Source of the DNA: Osedax fenrisi
Taxonomy: Eukaryota; Annelida; Polychaeta; Sabellida; Siboglinidae
Direction of reading: 5' to 3'
DNA: 64,000 bases
NCBI GenBank assembly: GCA_964019155.1
Contig: OZ025241.1
Coordinates: 56,019,863 to 56,083,862 of the forward strand
Part shown: positions 14,801 to 29,470 of the stretch, in pieces
How positions within the stretch are numbered: the first letter of the stretch is position 1
Layout: each line of letters begins with the position of its first letter
The notes under the pieces: generated by a model
What the model was told of the DNA's origin: nothing
What the model saw: only the letters and a program-made list of their open reading frames with translations
Databases searched by the model: none
Translations under genes and position numbers: made by a program

Positions 14801-15744
14801 ATTGACATATATAATATGACTAATATCCAATCAAAATCACTAATGCCATTTTGTTAATTTATCGATAAAAGTGCCATTCACGTGTCTATCTTTTACATAG
14901 ATTGCGTGCGTCAATTTCTTATCCACTTTCTTTATATCGATGGTGTAGCAATATAGATAGGTATACTGGTGTATTATCTATAGTATGTATTGAATTTCCT
15001 ATATATAAAATAAATTATATTTATAATTATCTACGGTTATTATAATTGTTATCATAAATAATAGTTTATTTTTTATAAATAAATTGATTATAAATTTAAA
15101 AAATGATAATGATAATATTAGTAGGGCATACGTAAACATTCTAGCGACAGGTGGTACTATACGATGTATACCGTAGTTACTGTGATTATAAGTACCATAA
15201 GTACATCTATAAATAATTGGAATGAAATTTGGCAGTCGACATTAAAAAAACAAATCTATGTTATATTTAATTTGTATAATAATATACCATTATAAACTAC
15301 TATTTTTCTATTAATAAAATATTGCAATACGCATGATATAACAACAATCTTATGTTTCATAAATATATTTTAAATATTGACAATAATACAAAATATGTAT
15401 GCCTATATCAATTTATATTATGGGTTATTGATATAAAGTAAATATAGTTAATATTGTAAAACATGCATGTCGACACGTAAATCATAGTTAGTATACTATA
15501 TATAGATAGATATATCATGTATACATGTATATATGTATACATCATTAGGTTAATTAGTCACGTATCATGTAGTAATCACTTATCACTTACCTATAGGTGT
15601 GGTGCCCTTATCACACATGGGGGCCAACCCACGTATACATATAGTGTACCTATAGGTACACTCAATAACAATTACTATACCATCGATATATTTATAATAC
15701 TGTTATAGCGTGATGTAATACTTATAATAACGTTATAATATAAG

Positions 15745-15799
<55 letters not shown>

Positions 15800-16584
15800 A
15801 CTATTTAGCGTGTACACCTAAAATAGAATATCACTTATGAATCACCGACGATCGCGACTAAAGGCGCGCGGCGAGATATAACACATAATCACGTGACACC
15901 CCATTACCCAGAATACAACGCGACGTGATGATGCAACTGAAGCAGCAGCCGCCTCCTCCCCATCTCAGCCAACGTAAATCTTCGCACGGCTTCTCGAAGA
16001 CGGCCTGCAAGACCGACGTGAAGGTGTTGCCGTCGTCATGCCAACGGTTGTCCAGCGAAGCTAGGGCCGCTTTCGACGAAACCCGACTGGACACCATGCT
16101 AGTGAATAACGCCACCACGGTGGGTCAACAGAGGTCAGTAATCCGACTTCCGGTGGTGACGGGAGCTAAACGCTCGGCGGCGCTGAACGGAAAGTCGGCG
16201 GAAGAGAGTCGACCGCAGCGGAAGTCGTCCGAAACCGTGAGACAATCGGCCCCGGTGGCGGGTACCCAACCCCTGTTGCTATCGTTACCACCGCTACGTC
16301 GTACATCGCAGGCGGTGTCCATGATACCTCAACACTCTGAGTATCTACAGACGCACCGGCATCACGTGACACCGCCTCACGTGACCCCGGCCGTGGCCCC
16401 GCCCCCCGAGAAAACGTTCGTCATCACCGCTCCCGGATACGATTGCAGATTCGCCGACGCGCTGCGTAGGGCCGAGCTTCGAGACGAGGCGCAGAGGTCG
16501 AAGGTCACAGCGACGCAGAACTCCATCTACGCGGACGCCGTGGCGAAGTGTACCGAGTGGATGAATAAGTACTTAGCTGACTAG
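11754..16584 (+). CDS. Two-exon gene for a 246-residue disordered protein of unknown function
   Basis: Exon 1 is 11754-11821 (ATG directly preceded by in-frame TAA). Exon 2 is 15912-16584 (TAG). The donor CCAG|GTACGG ends in phase 2 and the acceptor TTACCCAG restores an Arg codon, so the frame continues into the long open exon. GC content is far above the surroundings, as expected for selected coding sequence. The product starts MTEHESGTEVLLRSRYQNV, has a Pro stretch (QQPPPPHLSQRK), a basic Ser/Pro-rich middle, and a probably helical C-terminus including PGYDCRFADALRRAELR and KCTEWMNKYLAD. There is no signal peptide or membrane segment. I do not recognise the family. An AATAAA lies at 16777-16782. 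The 4.1-kb intron carries a (TG)n tract and a decayed LINE. Exon 2 is firm; the link to exon 1 is inferred from phase and signals. If the link is wrong, the exon-2 ATG at 15928 would be the start. Confidence 0.7.
12180..14620 (+). pseudogene. Decayed LINE (endonuclease and RT) in the intron of the unknown gene
   Basis: The endonuclease part (12282-12716) has GIVDHKLVHDEEIKLEKFGEY-like sequence, GGISILIN and MGDFNAHL. It continues with DGRYVGPDGIAPEAFKYCN (13450-13510) and RFSPWRSTTTYILAI. The stretch FVDFRKAL at about 13830 jumps directly to DDIALISDEIEQ, so the RT core between motifs A and C is deleted. The end is HCIRHNEG...EPKRKAK-like sequence near 14440-14600. Many stops and frameshifts. 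A short GC palindrome insert lies at about 12258-12290. Confidence 0.85.
15912..16584 (+). CDS. Terminal exon of the unknown two-exon gene
   Basis: The open frame runs from 15889 to the TAG at 16582-16584 without interruption, in a CpG-containing, GC-rich island between AT-rich flanks. The first in-frame ATG is at 15928. A 70-bp (TA)n tract lies about 110 bp before the acceptor. Confidence 0.8.
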
Positions 16585-17599
16585 AGGAGGTGATGGCACT
16601 GTCACGTGTTTTCTCTGACGAATTAGGACCATAGTACACGCGCACGAGTTGTTGTCGTTGTTGTTTACCAAAGACCTGCGGGAGACTTTGACATCAACAC
16701 AACGATATATTCAATTATGCATTACTTACAATATATATATATATATATTTATATATATGTTAAATCTGGTATGTATAATAAATAATTATAACGTCGTATT
16801 TTATAAAAAAAACTAATGTTACATACTTAGAAAGCGATATACGATATTGTTACTGTTAACAGTATTATTTATTACCATTATCTTATACGATATTTTGTGT
16901 CGTTGATGATTGTTTTTAATTGTCGATTTCCTAATGTCGTACATGATTACTTCGGTTATTATCTGGAAGATACACGCACGAGTATCTCATATGTAATATT
17001 ATGTACTAATACGTGATATTATGTAATAATATGTAATATTATGTGATAGTATGTGATATTATTTAATAATATATTTGTGAACATAATAAGTTGTTCTATT
17101 ATGTTAGGTCATAATGTTATTATATACTGTAGGTTACATCATATATTACATCATATCTATTCGTGGTATTATGACGTGGTAATTATGCAATAGTTGCGTA
17201 ATACGTCGTAATACACTTAAACCAATGACCTTGACCGTAGTCACCTCTATCGATGATGTAATCATGTGCCTACGTCATCATATTTGTTATTGTTCATCTC
17301 GATATTTATTCAATAACTAACAAATATATCACTTTTTACCTAATAATAATACCGATACTCATTAATATGTATCTATATTCACTAGTTTGTATATCGTGAT
17401 ATGTTTATATTCATAACAACTTTAATTTTATATAATCCTAATATATAATTCTGATAATATAGATACCATTGCATACAGAAATATTAATATGTAACTATAT
17501 TTTTCTAAATTATATACAATGAACTTCCGGTAAGTCGGAAGCTGGTTAATACACAAATACTATCGCATATGTGTGTATAATAAATTCGAGATTTAAAAG
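16585..17599. other. 3' flank of the unknown gene
   Basis: GC-richer up to about 16700, then a short (TA)n tract, AATAAA at 16777, and AT-rich sequence with TAATATTATGT-type short repeats at 16990-17060. No gene was seen. Confidence 0.5.
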
Positions 17600-18180
17600 T
17601 AACAACGGTGATATGGTCCATAGCAGGTCATCCGGAAGAGTGTTCCAGTACTTAGTGACTCATCGTACGTAGATGAGACAAATGTCACAGAAAGCTTCAT
17701 CATCTCAAAATGGAATTATGTCGATATCAGAAACAATTGTTGTGGAAACTTAAGTGGAAAAAAGTATAAATTTTTCATCACGAATAGTTGGTAATGAATA
17801 TAAGTGTATTTAAAAAAAAAATTAATGGGATGAATATATAAAATAAAAATAATCGGGCCCCAGGTTATCCTTGAGAAATGATTTGAGTTTTACCAAATGA
17901 AATCGACAAAATATGACTTAATCTTTACCTAAGATCTTTTATTAGATAAAAACGACATCAATAAGTTTTGAACTTATCAATGAATAACAAATGTTGTGTA
18001 AACGGTAATAAAGAATTCTATGATTTAACATATCAAAGGCAATTGACAGATCAATAAAAATCCAGTGACAATAATCTTTATTATCAATAGATAGTATAAT
18101 ATCAATCACAATATTAAGGTTAGTTTCTATACTACGATATGTATGCACTCTGAAGGCAATCCACAATAGAGTTCAATAAG
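17600..18180 (-). pseudogene. L2/CR1-like LINE RT remnant, minus strand
   Basis: FRVHTYRSIETNLNIVIDII followed by HWIFIDLSIAFDMLNHRIL (17942-18166) is the RT motif-A region (F-I-D-L-x-K-A-F-D family consensus). Neighbouring sequence from 17600 and up to about 18900 may belong to the same decayed copy, but no further motif was certain. Confidence 0.7.
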
Positions 18181-21100
18181 CTGACTCGAAACTATGTGTT
18201 ACGTGGTCTTAGAAAGTAATAATAATTACAAACTGGGCGATATTGGGAAGGATCAAGATTATGTCAAATGTAGGGATACATCATAGATTGTGGAACAATG
18301 GAGGAAGATATGGATAAACGATTTATACAAGTAATTATATCAATTATAAATAATTTAAATAAATTAAAAGGAAGCGGAATAATTAGATAATTTGATTTCA
18401 AACAAGACACGAGAGAAAGTAGCATATAAGAACAAGACCAATGAGTATCTTATAAAACGGGTGCAATGTCAAAGTAAACAGAATAATACTATAGAAATAT
18501 CTTCTATTATTTTCACAAATTTATTTTGAATAAATTCAGCAAATAAAGAACACATATTATCTACGAGACAATCTGGTATACCAAACTATAGTTTGTATTT
18601 TGATGTCAACCAAGTAGAGAAAAAGGTAATTTTAAAAGCTTCTTTGGAAGTAGTGCTATACTTATTAAGATTATTTCGCTGATAGCTTTGTCCTGAACAT
18701 AGATTTAATATTGTTAAAAGATTAAATATGTGTTAAAAATGTACTTCGTCTGAATTTCTACTGATTGTAGCGAAGTTTTCTTCTTAGAAGAACAATCTCA
18801 TTATTAGACAAAGAAGAACGGGCATTATATTTATAAGTATATAGTCCTACTAATATTTAAAGATGAAGCATATCAATAGAATATCGTAATGTATCATTAA
18901 AAGTATAATATGTAACTTACTGTATTATAAAAAATGATTAATGTTTGACATTTCTGTAGTATATTACATTATGGTCATTTAATACAAAAAGAGAAACAAG
19001 TATATACAAATAAATTCCATGATTGTCAACAATTATATTACCCGAGTAGGTTTCGATAATATAGATGAATCGGGTATAATAATAAACCATTGTGTAATAA
19101 TCTAATATGTGTTGGTAAATCAAACAGTTGATTATAATAATATTTAAAGATCAGCTTCTTAAAAGATTCGGAAGATAATGAATATGTATTTATTTTAACA
19201 TTAACATGAATTTTCAAAATATGTGTCAAGATTGATTCAAAAATGATTCAAGTTGGGAAGATAAAAAGTCGGTAACTAATGATTATGGTAGATGATAAAT
19301 AACTGTATAATAACTGAATAATAACTGGATAATAACTAAACAATAACTGAATAATCACTGAATAAAAACTGATTTAGATAACAAGAACGGATAAATATTT
19401 CACAAGATAGTTTACTTGCAATACATTAAGATAGTAATATAAATTTAGAAGAATTGTTCTAAATTTAAGTTACCATCTTCATATATGCCAAGTACTCTAT
19501 ATATTAATAAAGCAGATATAATCTACCTTTACGGTTAAGTGTGTTAGGATAGCCTGCCCGCTCGAATAATATCGAAATTAGAAGGACTCATGTGTGAAGG
19601 AATGGAAGAGTTATTATAATAACTATAGCATAGCTATATCCATTAGCCGTGTCACAGTAATAGCACCTATAGTTACGATACATAGAACGTTTCGAATACA
19701 AAATAAACATAGGCATATATGTTCATTATAGTGTCATCTATACTGTTCACTATAGTGTCATCCTTATTACGAACAGACCGTTCATTGAACATAGAGCACG
19801 ATAAATTATATATAGTGGGTATATTATGTATATGAGTATATTAGGTATAGGGGGTATATTAGGTATAGGGGTATATTATGTAGTATGATATATATTTGAG
19901 GATATGGTGTCATTGGGAATATTAATATTCGTTGATAGACTGAATTTTTCAAATGAGCTATTCCAATCATCAAATTGAAGAGTAGAAGGTACACAATGTA
20001 TACTACACGTGAATTATAAATACAATACATTTCATCAGTACCATATATTTTCATCATTGGATGTAATTCAGAGTTTTTAGTATTATTGAAAAACGATTTA
20101 TAATATGTTATTAGTTTCGATCTCAATGCATGATAATAAACTCGCCCTCTGTTTATAACCTATCTAAATAATCACGAATGCAAATGTATTTGTAGTTGAT
20201 GCCTATTAATATTTAATGTAGATCTAGATAATTTAGTACAAGGTAAAATCATATTTTGAAAGTGAATTAAAATAAACATAAGCATTGTTTACGAAAAAAT
20301 ATATTTGTAATGAAATACAAATTTATATTAAGTAGGGTAAATAAATATTTAATATATTCAGTATTTCAATTTTTAAAATCTACATATTCAATATTAATCG
20401 AAAGTTTATAATCTAACTTGATAAAATATAAATGATTGTCTGATTTATTAATTGTATCTGAAATACTGTTACATTTTGGCTCAATAGAATTTATTAATGC
20501 ATCAGAAAAAGTGTCTTATTGGTATTAGTATTTTTATAAGTATTATCAACTATATTTTGAATTTCATAAATTTAACATATATATTATTAGATGTGTTTGA
20601 GGTGATTTGTGATATAGGAGTGAGTGTGCTATTATAAAGCTATAGCTTTACATGAATATTCATAGCCATATGGCATATATACATTATATTTTCAGAAATG
20701 AGAATAGATAATGCATAAGCTGGAGACTTATTACCATAATTCCATAGAGTTTTAATAATATCATCAGCATGATATAGCAGGCTAAATATAAATATTATAC
20801 TTAGCATATATATAATATAATTAGTAATATTAGTAATATTTATACTATATTATGATATATTATATATAGACTTTGCTATGGTGTATATTCTGGGATATAG
20901 GATTATTAGAATAGTAAAGCATTGGATAAGTAATTTATAATTATTAATTATTAATTAGTCAATTATAATTTATTAATTATTTATTAATTAATTATTAATT
21001 ATATATTTATTTATTTATTATTATTAATAATTAATTAATTAATATCTCATTTTATATTCGTAAAATATTTTAAAATATCATTAAAAGATTTGAAGTTCTC

Positions 21101-21299
21101 GAGAACATATATACATATGTAAGATTTGAAGTTCTCGAGAACAAAAGAGTATTTGAAATTGTATAGAACTAGTATGTATAGTATGATGATTTTTTAAGTA
21201 TGGAAAGTAAATCGGATAAGTTAGAACATTGTATGAACTACGAACACATTTTATTATTTATATATTTCTGACCTTTTTTTATAAACACACACATATATA

Positions 21300-21300
<1 letters not shown>
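18181..21300. other. AT-rich intergenic DNA, possibly old LINE sequence
   Basis: No domain could be read. Weak LINE-like texture on the minus strand to about 18900; AATAACTG short repeats at 19300-19370; GTATATTA-type repeats near 19820-19880. Confidence 0.4.
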
Positions 21301-21304
<4 letters not shown>

Positions 21305-21352
<48 letters not shown>

Positions 21353-21535
21353 TATATATATACGGTGATGGGCACCGATACTTATTTGAATCGGCATTCC
21401 CTATCCCGATACCTGATAATCTCCCCTTATCCGATCCTTTCCCCGATCCCGATCTTGATCCTCAATACGTTACCTGATCCTACCCAGATCCTGATGTCGA
21501 TCTTCAGTTCCTTACCCGATACCGATCCTCATTGT
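21305..21535. repeat. (TA)n tract followed by degenerate CCCGATCC/CCGATAC repeat
   Basis: A (TA)n run at 21307-21348 is followed by about 170 bp of irregular (C)CCGAT(A/C)C repeats. The open frame across it has Pro-Asp repeats and is taken as an artefact of the repeat. Confidence 0.6.
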
Positions 21536-21593
21536 GTATATATTTTATTTATATCTCAATATCATGCATGTATATAGGTATATATTATAAGTA

Positions 21594-21652
<59 letters not shown>

Positions 21653-22039
21653 CATAAAAATAAACTTAAACTTTAATAATATAAATTTATATATATATGA
21701 ATAATTGAATTGTATATTGATATAAAATATAAGTTCAGTTCTATATAGTAGTTATAACTACTATACTATAGTATACATTCATTAATGGATTTCACGATAT
21801 TATTAATAACAAAATGACTACTAACAATATAATAACCTAATTAAATAACAAACTAAAGGTCATGTACGCGTCATATAAAGTATATACTATATATTATAGT
21901 ATATAATATCATATATAACGTCTATCAGTAGAAAACGGTTATATCTCAATATAAAGACACCAGCATCACGTGATACAATGATAATAGAACGATGCTACGT
22001 CGTCCATTGGCTATAACGGTAAACACTCGTCTGCCTGTA

Positions 22040-22122
22040 TTACATGGAGTAGTAGCTACCCTCGAATTTCATGTTCATGTAGTCCAGCGCTGATATCGGC
22101 GCGTAGTGTGTGATTTTCTCAT
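22040..22122 (-). CDS. Dioxygenase last exon
   Basis: Encodes DEKITHYAPISALDYMNMKF, then a short tail and TAA at 22042-22040. The P-I-(S/T)-A-x-x-Y-L motif is the family C-terminus. The acceptor is TTCGCAG, phase 1. No clear polyadenylation signal was pinned down below it. Confidence 0.9.
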
Positions 22123-25100
22123 CTGCGAACGTCGTGTATAAATTACACGTGTACTATTGTATAGGCGTAACCTGGGGGCGTAACCAGGGGGCGTACATAA
22201 GGGGCGTAACTATATGGTAATACGGCTATAGCTGCATATATGGTAGGGGAAAGTCCCCGATTACCGACCCCTAAATGATTATTTGTAATAACTTATTCAA
22301 TATTAAATATATTTAATTGATATTTTGTAATTAGGGTAATATTATGACAATAAATAAAGTGGCTATTTTAAATTTTTGATATAATTATATTTACATGAAT
22401 AAACAGGGGGGTCAGTAATCGGATACATGTTCCTAATACCGACCCCCTTCCCCTATTACCGACCCCCTAAAATAATCGTGGTATAAATAATTGTAGTATT
22501 ATAATATACAATCAACATAGTAGATATACATAACTATAATTAATTATAACATGACGTAATTTATTTTTTATTGAATTTATGTTTTAATAGTAATATTAAA
22601 TTTAAATTTAAACTTTATAGTAATTATACTAAAATATTGTATATTATTATTTAATATTTATTTATTAATCAGTATGTATATAATCAACTGGAATTATGAA
22701 TCCTAAATCTATATCAATGATACATAAACAACTTACGACATATTTTAAAGTAAAATACTAATCTATTTTGATTGGATATTATAAATCACATGTGGTCGGT
22801 ATTAGGGTAATTTAGGGGGTCGGTAATAGGAAAATAATATGGGTTGCTATAATTAAGATATATTGGTTAATAGTTATTCAAATTAAATTATTTTTATAAT
22901 AGTTATAAACATTTTATTGTTCTAAAATATTATGTACAAAATCAAGTTTTCTTGTAAATAACAAAGTATTTACAATGATTTAAAAAAGTTATTATTCAAA
23001 TATTAAAAAAAATAAAACAGAATATTACATTTTATCAAATAACAATTTTAGGATTAAATATTTTTTAAAACAAAATACGTTTTCATATTTATCATTAAAT
23101 TACTAACAGTTCATGTATATATTATTTTTTGATATCTCTTATAGTTACTGAGATACGAGAGGGGGTCGGTATTAGGAGGGAGTCGGTAATCGGGGACTTT
23201 CCGCTAAATAACTTTAAATTAGGACAACTAAATATTTATACATACAAAATATTATATAATTATTTATTAATTCGATGCATTTCGATACATTTTACTGCAG
23301 GATTGATATAGGACTATATATTAAGTATATGTAGGTGTACATTGACCCCATGGATAGGGTTATATTACGCTAGGAAATTTTACTTGGACATAGATTGTTA
23401 CGCGATATTTTCATAAACAATAACAAGAACACCACCGGCGTTATTATTATTGTGTTTACGTCTTGTCTCGACGTCAACAACAACAACATCGCATACCCAA
23501 TTATAATGTCTACACGGCGGCAAATAATAACCCGAAGAGGGCGTGGTTTCAATGATAACGGAACCGTCCGGAGTCGCGAAGTAGGCCAATGACATGCGCG
23601 ATACGGTATTCGAATTTGCCGGAAGTACAACCCGGTGTTTCTGTTACGTAATCGTTGGTATGTTACATCAGAATTCTAGTAAGCAATATAGGCGAATATT
23701 CTATAGCAAAAACCGCATTTTCGATTATTTGTAAATATATTGTTATTATATAGCTCATATTGGCAATAAATCCCATATAGCCAACATATTTGATATATAA
23801 AAACCTATCGGTGAATATTAGAAAAAGTGACTTCGGCTGTACGCAATCACAAAACTTAATTAAACTATTACACCACGAGTAGGATGCTTACATATATACC
23901 TATAGGTATATTGAAATCGGTGGGGTGGTAATTTAATTCAAATAAGATATAATTGTATTAATGGTAGATTTAATTGTAGATATTCGATATGAATTATATA
24001 TTATAATTCGTATTATATTTCATTTAATATTAATTTATATTTATTAACAAAATTACATTTGTAGGGTATAACCATACTATATATATAGAATATATGTTTT
24101 TAATGTGTTATATTAGTATAACATAATTCTGGTATAAAATAAAATATACGAAATTATTGAAATAATTAATCTCATAAATATAACGCGATGTATAGCGAGA
24201 TACCGTGATATAACGCGAGATAACCGTAGATATCAGTCTGTCTCCGGTCCATCTCTGCATAAGGTCGGCTATATTCACGGCTATGGCATTCTCTATAGGA
24301 ACTATGTCCTTGTATTGTCCATCTTTATCCAGTAACTATAGTGTAGGTGTTATAAGTGTAACGTGTATACTTGAATACGCATAAACATGTCTATACACTC
24401 GGGTTCAATATTTACGGAAATAGCGATTTACATAGATTACGTAACATTATGTAATTATACAATATAACGTAACGCTGATGATGCAGGCAAACGGATAAGA
24501 GGTAGAAAGCTCGGATATATATAATAATAGAATATAGTGACCTAGTTTATGTACGAAATAACCTATAGGTTAATACCTAAACTATAGTTTATGAACTAAA
24601 TTACCTAATTTATGAACTAAATAACCTAGCCTATAGACTAGGTTCATATAGGTCATATAGTTCATATATGAACTAAATAACCTATTATATGAACGAAAGT
24701 ACATAGTTTATGAACGAAATAACCTATAGGTTTAAAGACTATAGTCTATGCAATTAATGAATTATTTTATGAATGAAGGACAATAATGAATTGAATTTGA
24801 ACGTAATTTATAAACAAGTGTACTTATACCTCTATAGCGATTGGATATATAAAGTGATATTACTTTATTTTAGTGAGGTAATACTTTCTAGATTATTCGC
24901 GTATAATCTCGGTTTTGACGGATCAACAGATTATACATTCGCCGATATTCACAAATTCGGTTTCTCCGAGCGATTGTTCGCCCGAATTGTGAACCCTCAC
25001 ACGTGTTTATCTCGCATACCTGTAGTCCGCCGGCCATGTCTTGGAAGATGATCGAGATGCTGCCGTAGTCGGTGTGTTCTCCGCATCTTATGGAGTCAGC

Positions 25101-25454
25101 GTTATCGCCGGGGTCTGAGGGGGCGTGGCTTGGGGTGTTACGTCATCAGGGTGGGCGGGAATACGCGTGAAAGATGGCTCCAAAGATAATCAAAGAAGAA
25201 AAAATACAATACTCCCTAGTTACGCGAAGACATTAATACCAACCCCTACCTTTACTGCCAGTAGTATCGAAATCACTGAAATAGACTTAGGTCTTATTCG
25301 ATTTGTATACAACAATATTTCATTGTTTTATTAAATTACATACATCATAAGTTAGCTTTTACTCGCCGCATATATATTCATATCATTTAATAATAATATA
25401 TAATATTGCTTTGTTATATGTTATATTGAACACTTTGTAATCATCATATCAATA

Positions 25455-25491
<37 letters not shown>

Positions 25492-26658
25492 TGTTCATTT
25501 TTGAGCTACCCAGCTACCCAATTGGGAAGTAACCTAATTGTGTGGGTAGCTGCCCTAAATACAATGTACATTATAAGGGAAGAGTTTACAATGTATAATG
25601 TACACTATACAGAGTACATTGTACAGTGTATATTGTAAGGGAAGAGTATACTCTGTACAATGTTCAGTGAACATTGTAAGGGAAGAGTGTACCCTGTACA
25701 ATGTATACATTTAGTAAATTTTATACCCTACTGTATACTCATGTACATAAAATACCCGACTTCGTATACGCACTGAAAAGTAAGAATTCTCTATAGAGAG
25801 GTATACCATATTAACCCGGTAGATTATACATATCATTCAAATCATTGTAATTAGTTATTCGTTTTGCCATTTTCTATTTATTTTGGTTTTTTATTTCGAT
25901 TACCCAACGACGCCCATAATCACAATGTGTTTTGTAGTTAATAAAATAGTCATCATAGTAGTAACCCAGTAAACATTATTGAGGACGGTTTTTATATTTT
26001 TGAGTACGAATGATTATTTGTGAATATAAGCGAGTATATTTGAGTACAACCTTATAAAGAATATATACGAGTACATACGTACCGTTTTGTACACAAATAT
26101 ATTTTTAAATCAATTAGTTACAGCTGTACCGATTTGTACTACAAAATATTTATATATTACTCAAATATATTATTAAATCAAAAATAAATGAGTTTACTTA
26201 TATAAGAAAATAATATAAAAACTGGTACACAGATAAATTATATAAATTACGAAATAAGCGGAAGCGTATACGCACAAGCATAGTTATAACTTATACCATA
26301 TAAGTGCAGACGTACCACATCTAGGGGCGCTGCAATAGGTGGTGACGGGGGGGTATGTCCCCCCGTCACAACTTTAAAATCTAGGGGGACCTCCTATGTA
26401 TTGGTCCCCCCCCCCCACTTTTACAACAAAATGTATGTTGATTGGTTGGTCCCCCCTACATACACACCATCGTTCCAGCGCCCCTAACCATAACGTATCT
26501 CTAACCTAAATCTTGAAGAGCCGGGTAGTACAGACTTCGCAAGCCCGACATATTCTCGGGGTAGACAGCGGGGTAGGGAGAGTGGGTCTTGGAGAAATAG
26601 TCCTCCTAGTAAACCAGATTTGTATGTAAGTACAGCAAGTGTATGTTAATGTATGTAC

Positions 26659-26695
<37 letters not shown>

Positions 26696-28887
26696 AATAT
26701 TTAATTCATATGTATATAAATGTAAGAAATATAAAATGATGTTGTTGTGTAATTAATTATAATATATTTATATAAAATAATGTGTTTTATTTATTGAATT
26801 ATTGAATTTATAATTGAAAAACTTTGAATACAATTTACTCGAAATAATAATTTATCAATACCTATAAAATTCAAATGCTATCTACTCTTTGAATATGAAT
26901 ACAATCAATCTAATTTGTATAGTTATATATAAAATACATTTATAAGAATACATTGTGGATGTAATTTTTTTTTATGGTCGACTATATAAATTGATCAATT
27001 ATATGAAGAAGAAAAAGTATAATTTAATTTTTAAATGCATATTTATATATAAAATACAAAAGTATTAGGAAAATTTCGAGATAATATAGCTATATATATA
27101 TATATATATATATTTAATATAATGTATACATTTCACCTATATTAATACATTAAACATAAAGTAGATAGTCTCTAAGTAGCCCTATAAATTTCATTTTACT
27201 ACATGTAAAATAAACAAAATGTCAGCGCACTGGGTACTCCCCTTAATGATATAAACCCATATGATATTCCTATTACTGACACCCTTAATTACCTTAATAC
27301 CATGGTTACAACCCCGTGTGATAATATCCAAGCAAAATAGATCCGTATTTTATTTTAAAATTGTTTATGTATATAGCATTACCATAGAATACTAATTCAT
27401 GATTCCAGTCGTGATTATATTCATATTGCATATACTTTATTTATTGTTATAATATTACTATAATTAAAGCATTTCAAATACATAAGTCATTGAATAAGTC
27501 ATTACGAATAGTCATGTAGGGATCGGTAATTCGAGACTTTCCTCTTGGAAGACAATATATGAAAAATATTATAATTTAAAAACTAAATAAACATATTTAT
27601 TTAAATTAAATAATCTAAATAATCTTAATTAATTATTATTCATCTAATAATATTCAATGTGTAGGGGAAAGTAACCGAATATGGAGATATGCCGAATACG
27701 GACACTATCGGTATCTCAGAAACCATTAATCTTACACAAAAATTGTAATGGATAAAATATTCATAATTATATAAATAGTCTAAAAGGTATTTTTTATTTT
27801 TTAATTATTCAAAATATTGTTGATATATCCAATAAACTGATTTTTAAATTTATGAAAAAAAATGTCAACTAAAAACTTCTCAAGAATATACAAATATATT
27901 ATTCAAAAATAAAGTATTCTAAAAATTATATATATAATTTCTATATTTGTTATCAAATGTTCATTAAGTTATAAGTATATATCTAGAAGTCATATAAGTC
28001 CCTAATACTGACACTCTAGATGTCTTAATATGGACACCCTATAGGGTATATGTAACCATTCAACGCGCAGCTTATGAACTATTTTGATTTTCATTAAAAA
28101 TAGCGTGCGTTATAATATTAATACCACCATTAAAGCTAAATCTAAAATTTGTATTATTTAGATACTTTAATTTAATTGTATTATTAAAAATTATAAAAAA
28201 TAATAAAAATAAATAAATTATTAACTAATTAAATTAGAATAAATTTTTCATAAAATTAATTTTAAATAACGTACTTGTAATTTGTCTATTTGATTCATCA
28301 ATAATAAATAGTTTATCTTTTCGTATATAGGGTGTCCGTATTATAACACAGGTTACCGTATTCGGACATGGGTACCTAATACGGACACCCCCGTTATCTA
28401 TGGAATTAAATAAAATTGTAAAATAAAAATAATATATATAATAATAGAATATAAATATATTATAATTTTTGAATAAAAATATTGAGTAATAAAATTATAA
28501 TACCATTTATTGTGAAAGTGTCCGACGGACACTATCCGTGTTAGGTTACTTTACCCTATGTAATTACATTAAAGTAATACTATTCGGAAACACTAATCAA
28601 CACAACCACTCATTCAAGGAAGAGTAACGAGAAAGCATACTTACATCGGAAAAAAGTACTATTTCGTTAATATATTCACATTAATTATTACTTCACAATA
28701 TGTAATTATTGCTTATATCATATTATATTATTATCATATTATAAATAAATATTATATGTTAATTATATATGATACATTTGGTAATAATACATAATATAAA
28801 TAAGGTTTTTACATAATTTACATCTACAATATAATTACATATATAGCATTTTATACCATAAACTATATTGAACATCTCCACTAATAT

Positions 28888-28930
<43 letters not shown>

Positions 28931-29350
28931 AGTGATATATAATATAATATGACGTAATCAGGTATACATATAGATGAAGATAACCTCCAAGTGAAGACCT
29001 TTAGCTATAAACTTCAGTATGCGAATGGTAACTTTGTACATGGCACTGGAGAGTTGCTTCGATATCTCCTCGATGTTAGGAATCTCTTCTGGAAGCTTCT
29101 GTAACGGTTAGAATAATCGATAAGTTGGTGAATATCGCATACTGTATATGTATAACATATTTACATATATTCAACTGATTTTACTACTTCTAATATAGTA
29201 GTAAATTGTCTACTATAGTCTACTATACGTAATATATAGATGTATACCTCCTGTCATATATTAGTTGTTATACGTGTACATGATGTTTACTATAGTAGTA
29301 TACTACTACTACTACTACTACTTATACTACTACTACTACTACTACTACTT

Positions 29351-29383
<33 letters not shown>

Positions 29384-29426
29384 ATACTTCTACTTATACT
29401 ACTACTACTACTACTACTACTACTAT

Positions 29427-29470
<44 letters not shown>

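Noticed and set aside
16125..16372. Minus-strand ORFs opposite the unknown gene
   Set aside because: Antisense shadows of the GC-rich plus-strand exon.
23395..23595. Plus- and minus-strand ORFs extending past dioxygenase exon 8
   Set aside because: Only 23532-23640 on the minus strand fits the family and the phase of the last exon; the extension runs into intron.
24773..25051. Plus-strand 92-residue ORF
   Set aside because: Its GC-rich end is the antisense of dioxygenase exon 6; the rest is intron.
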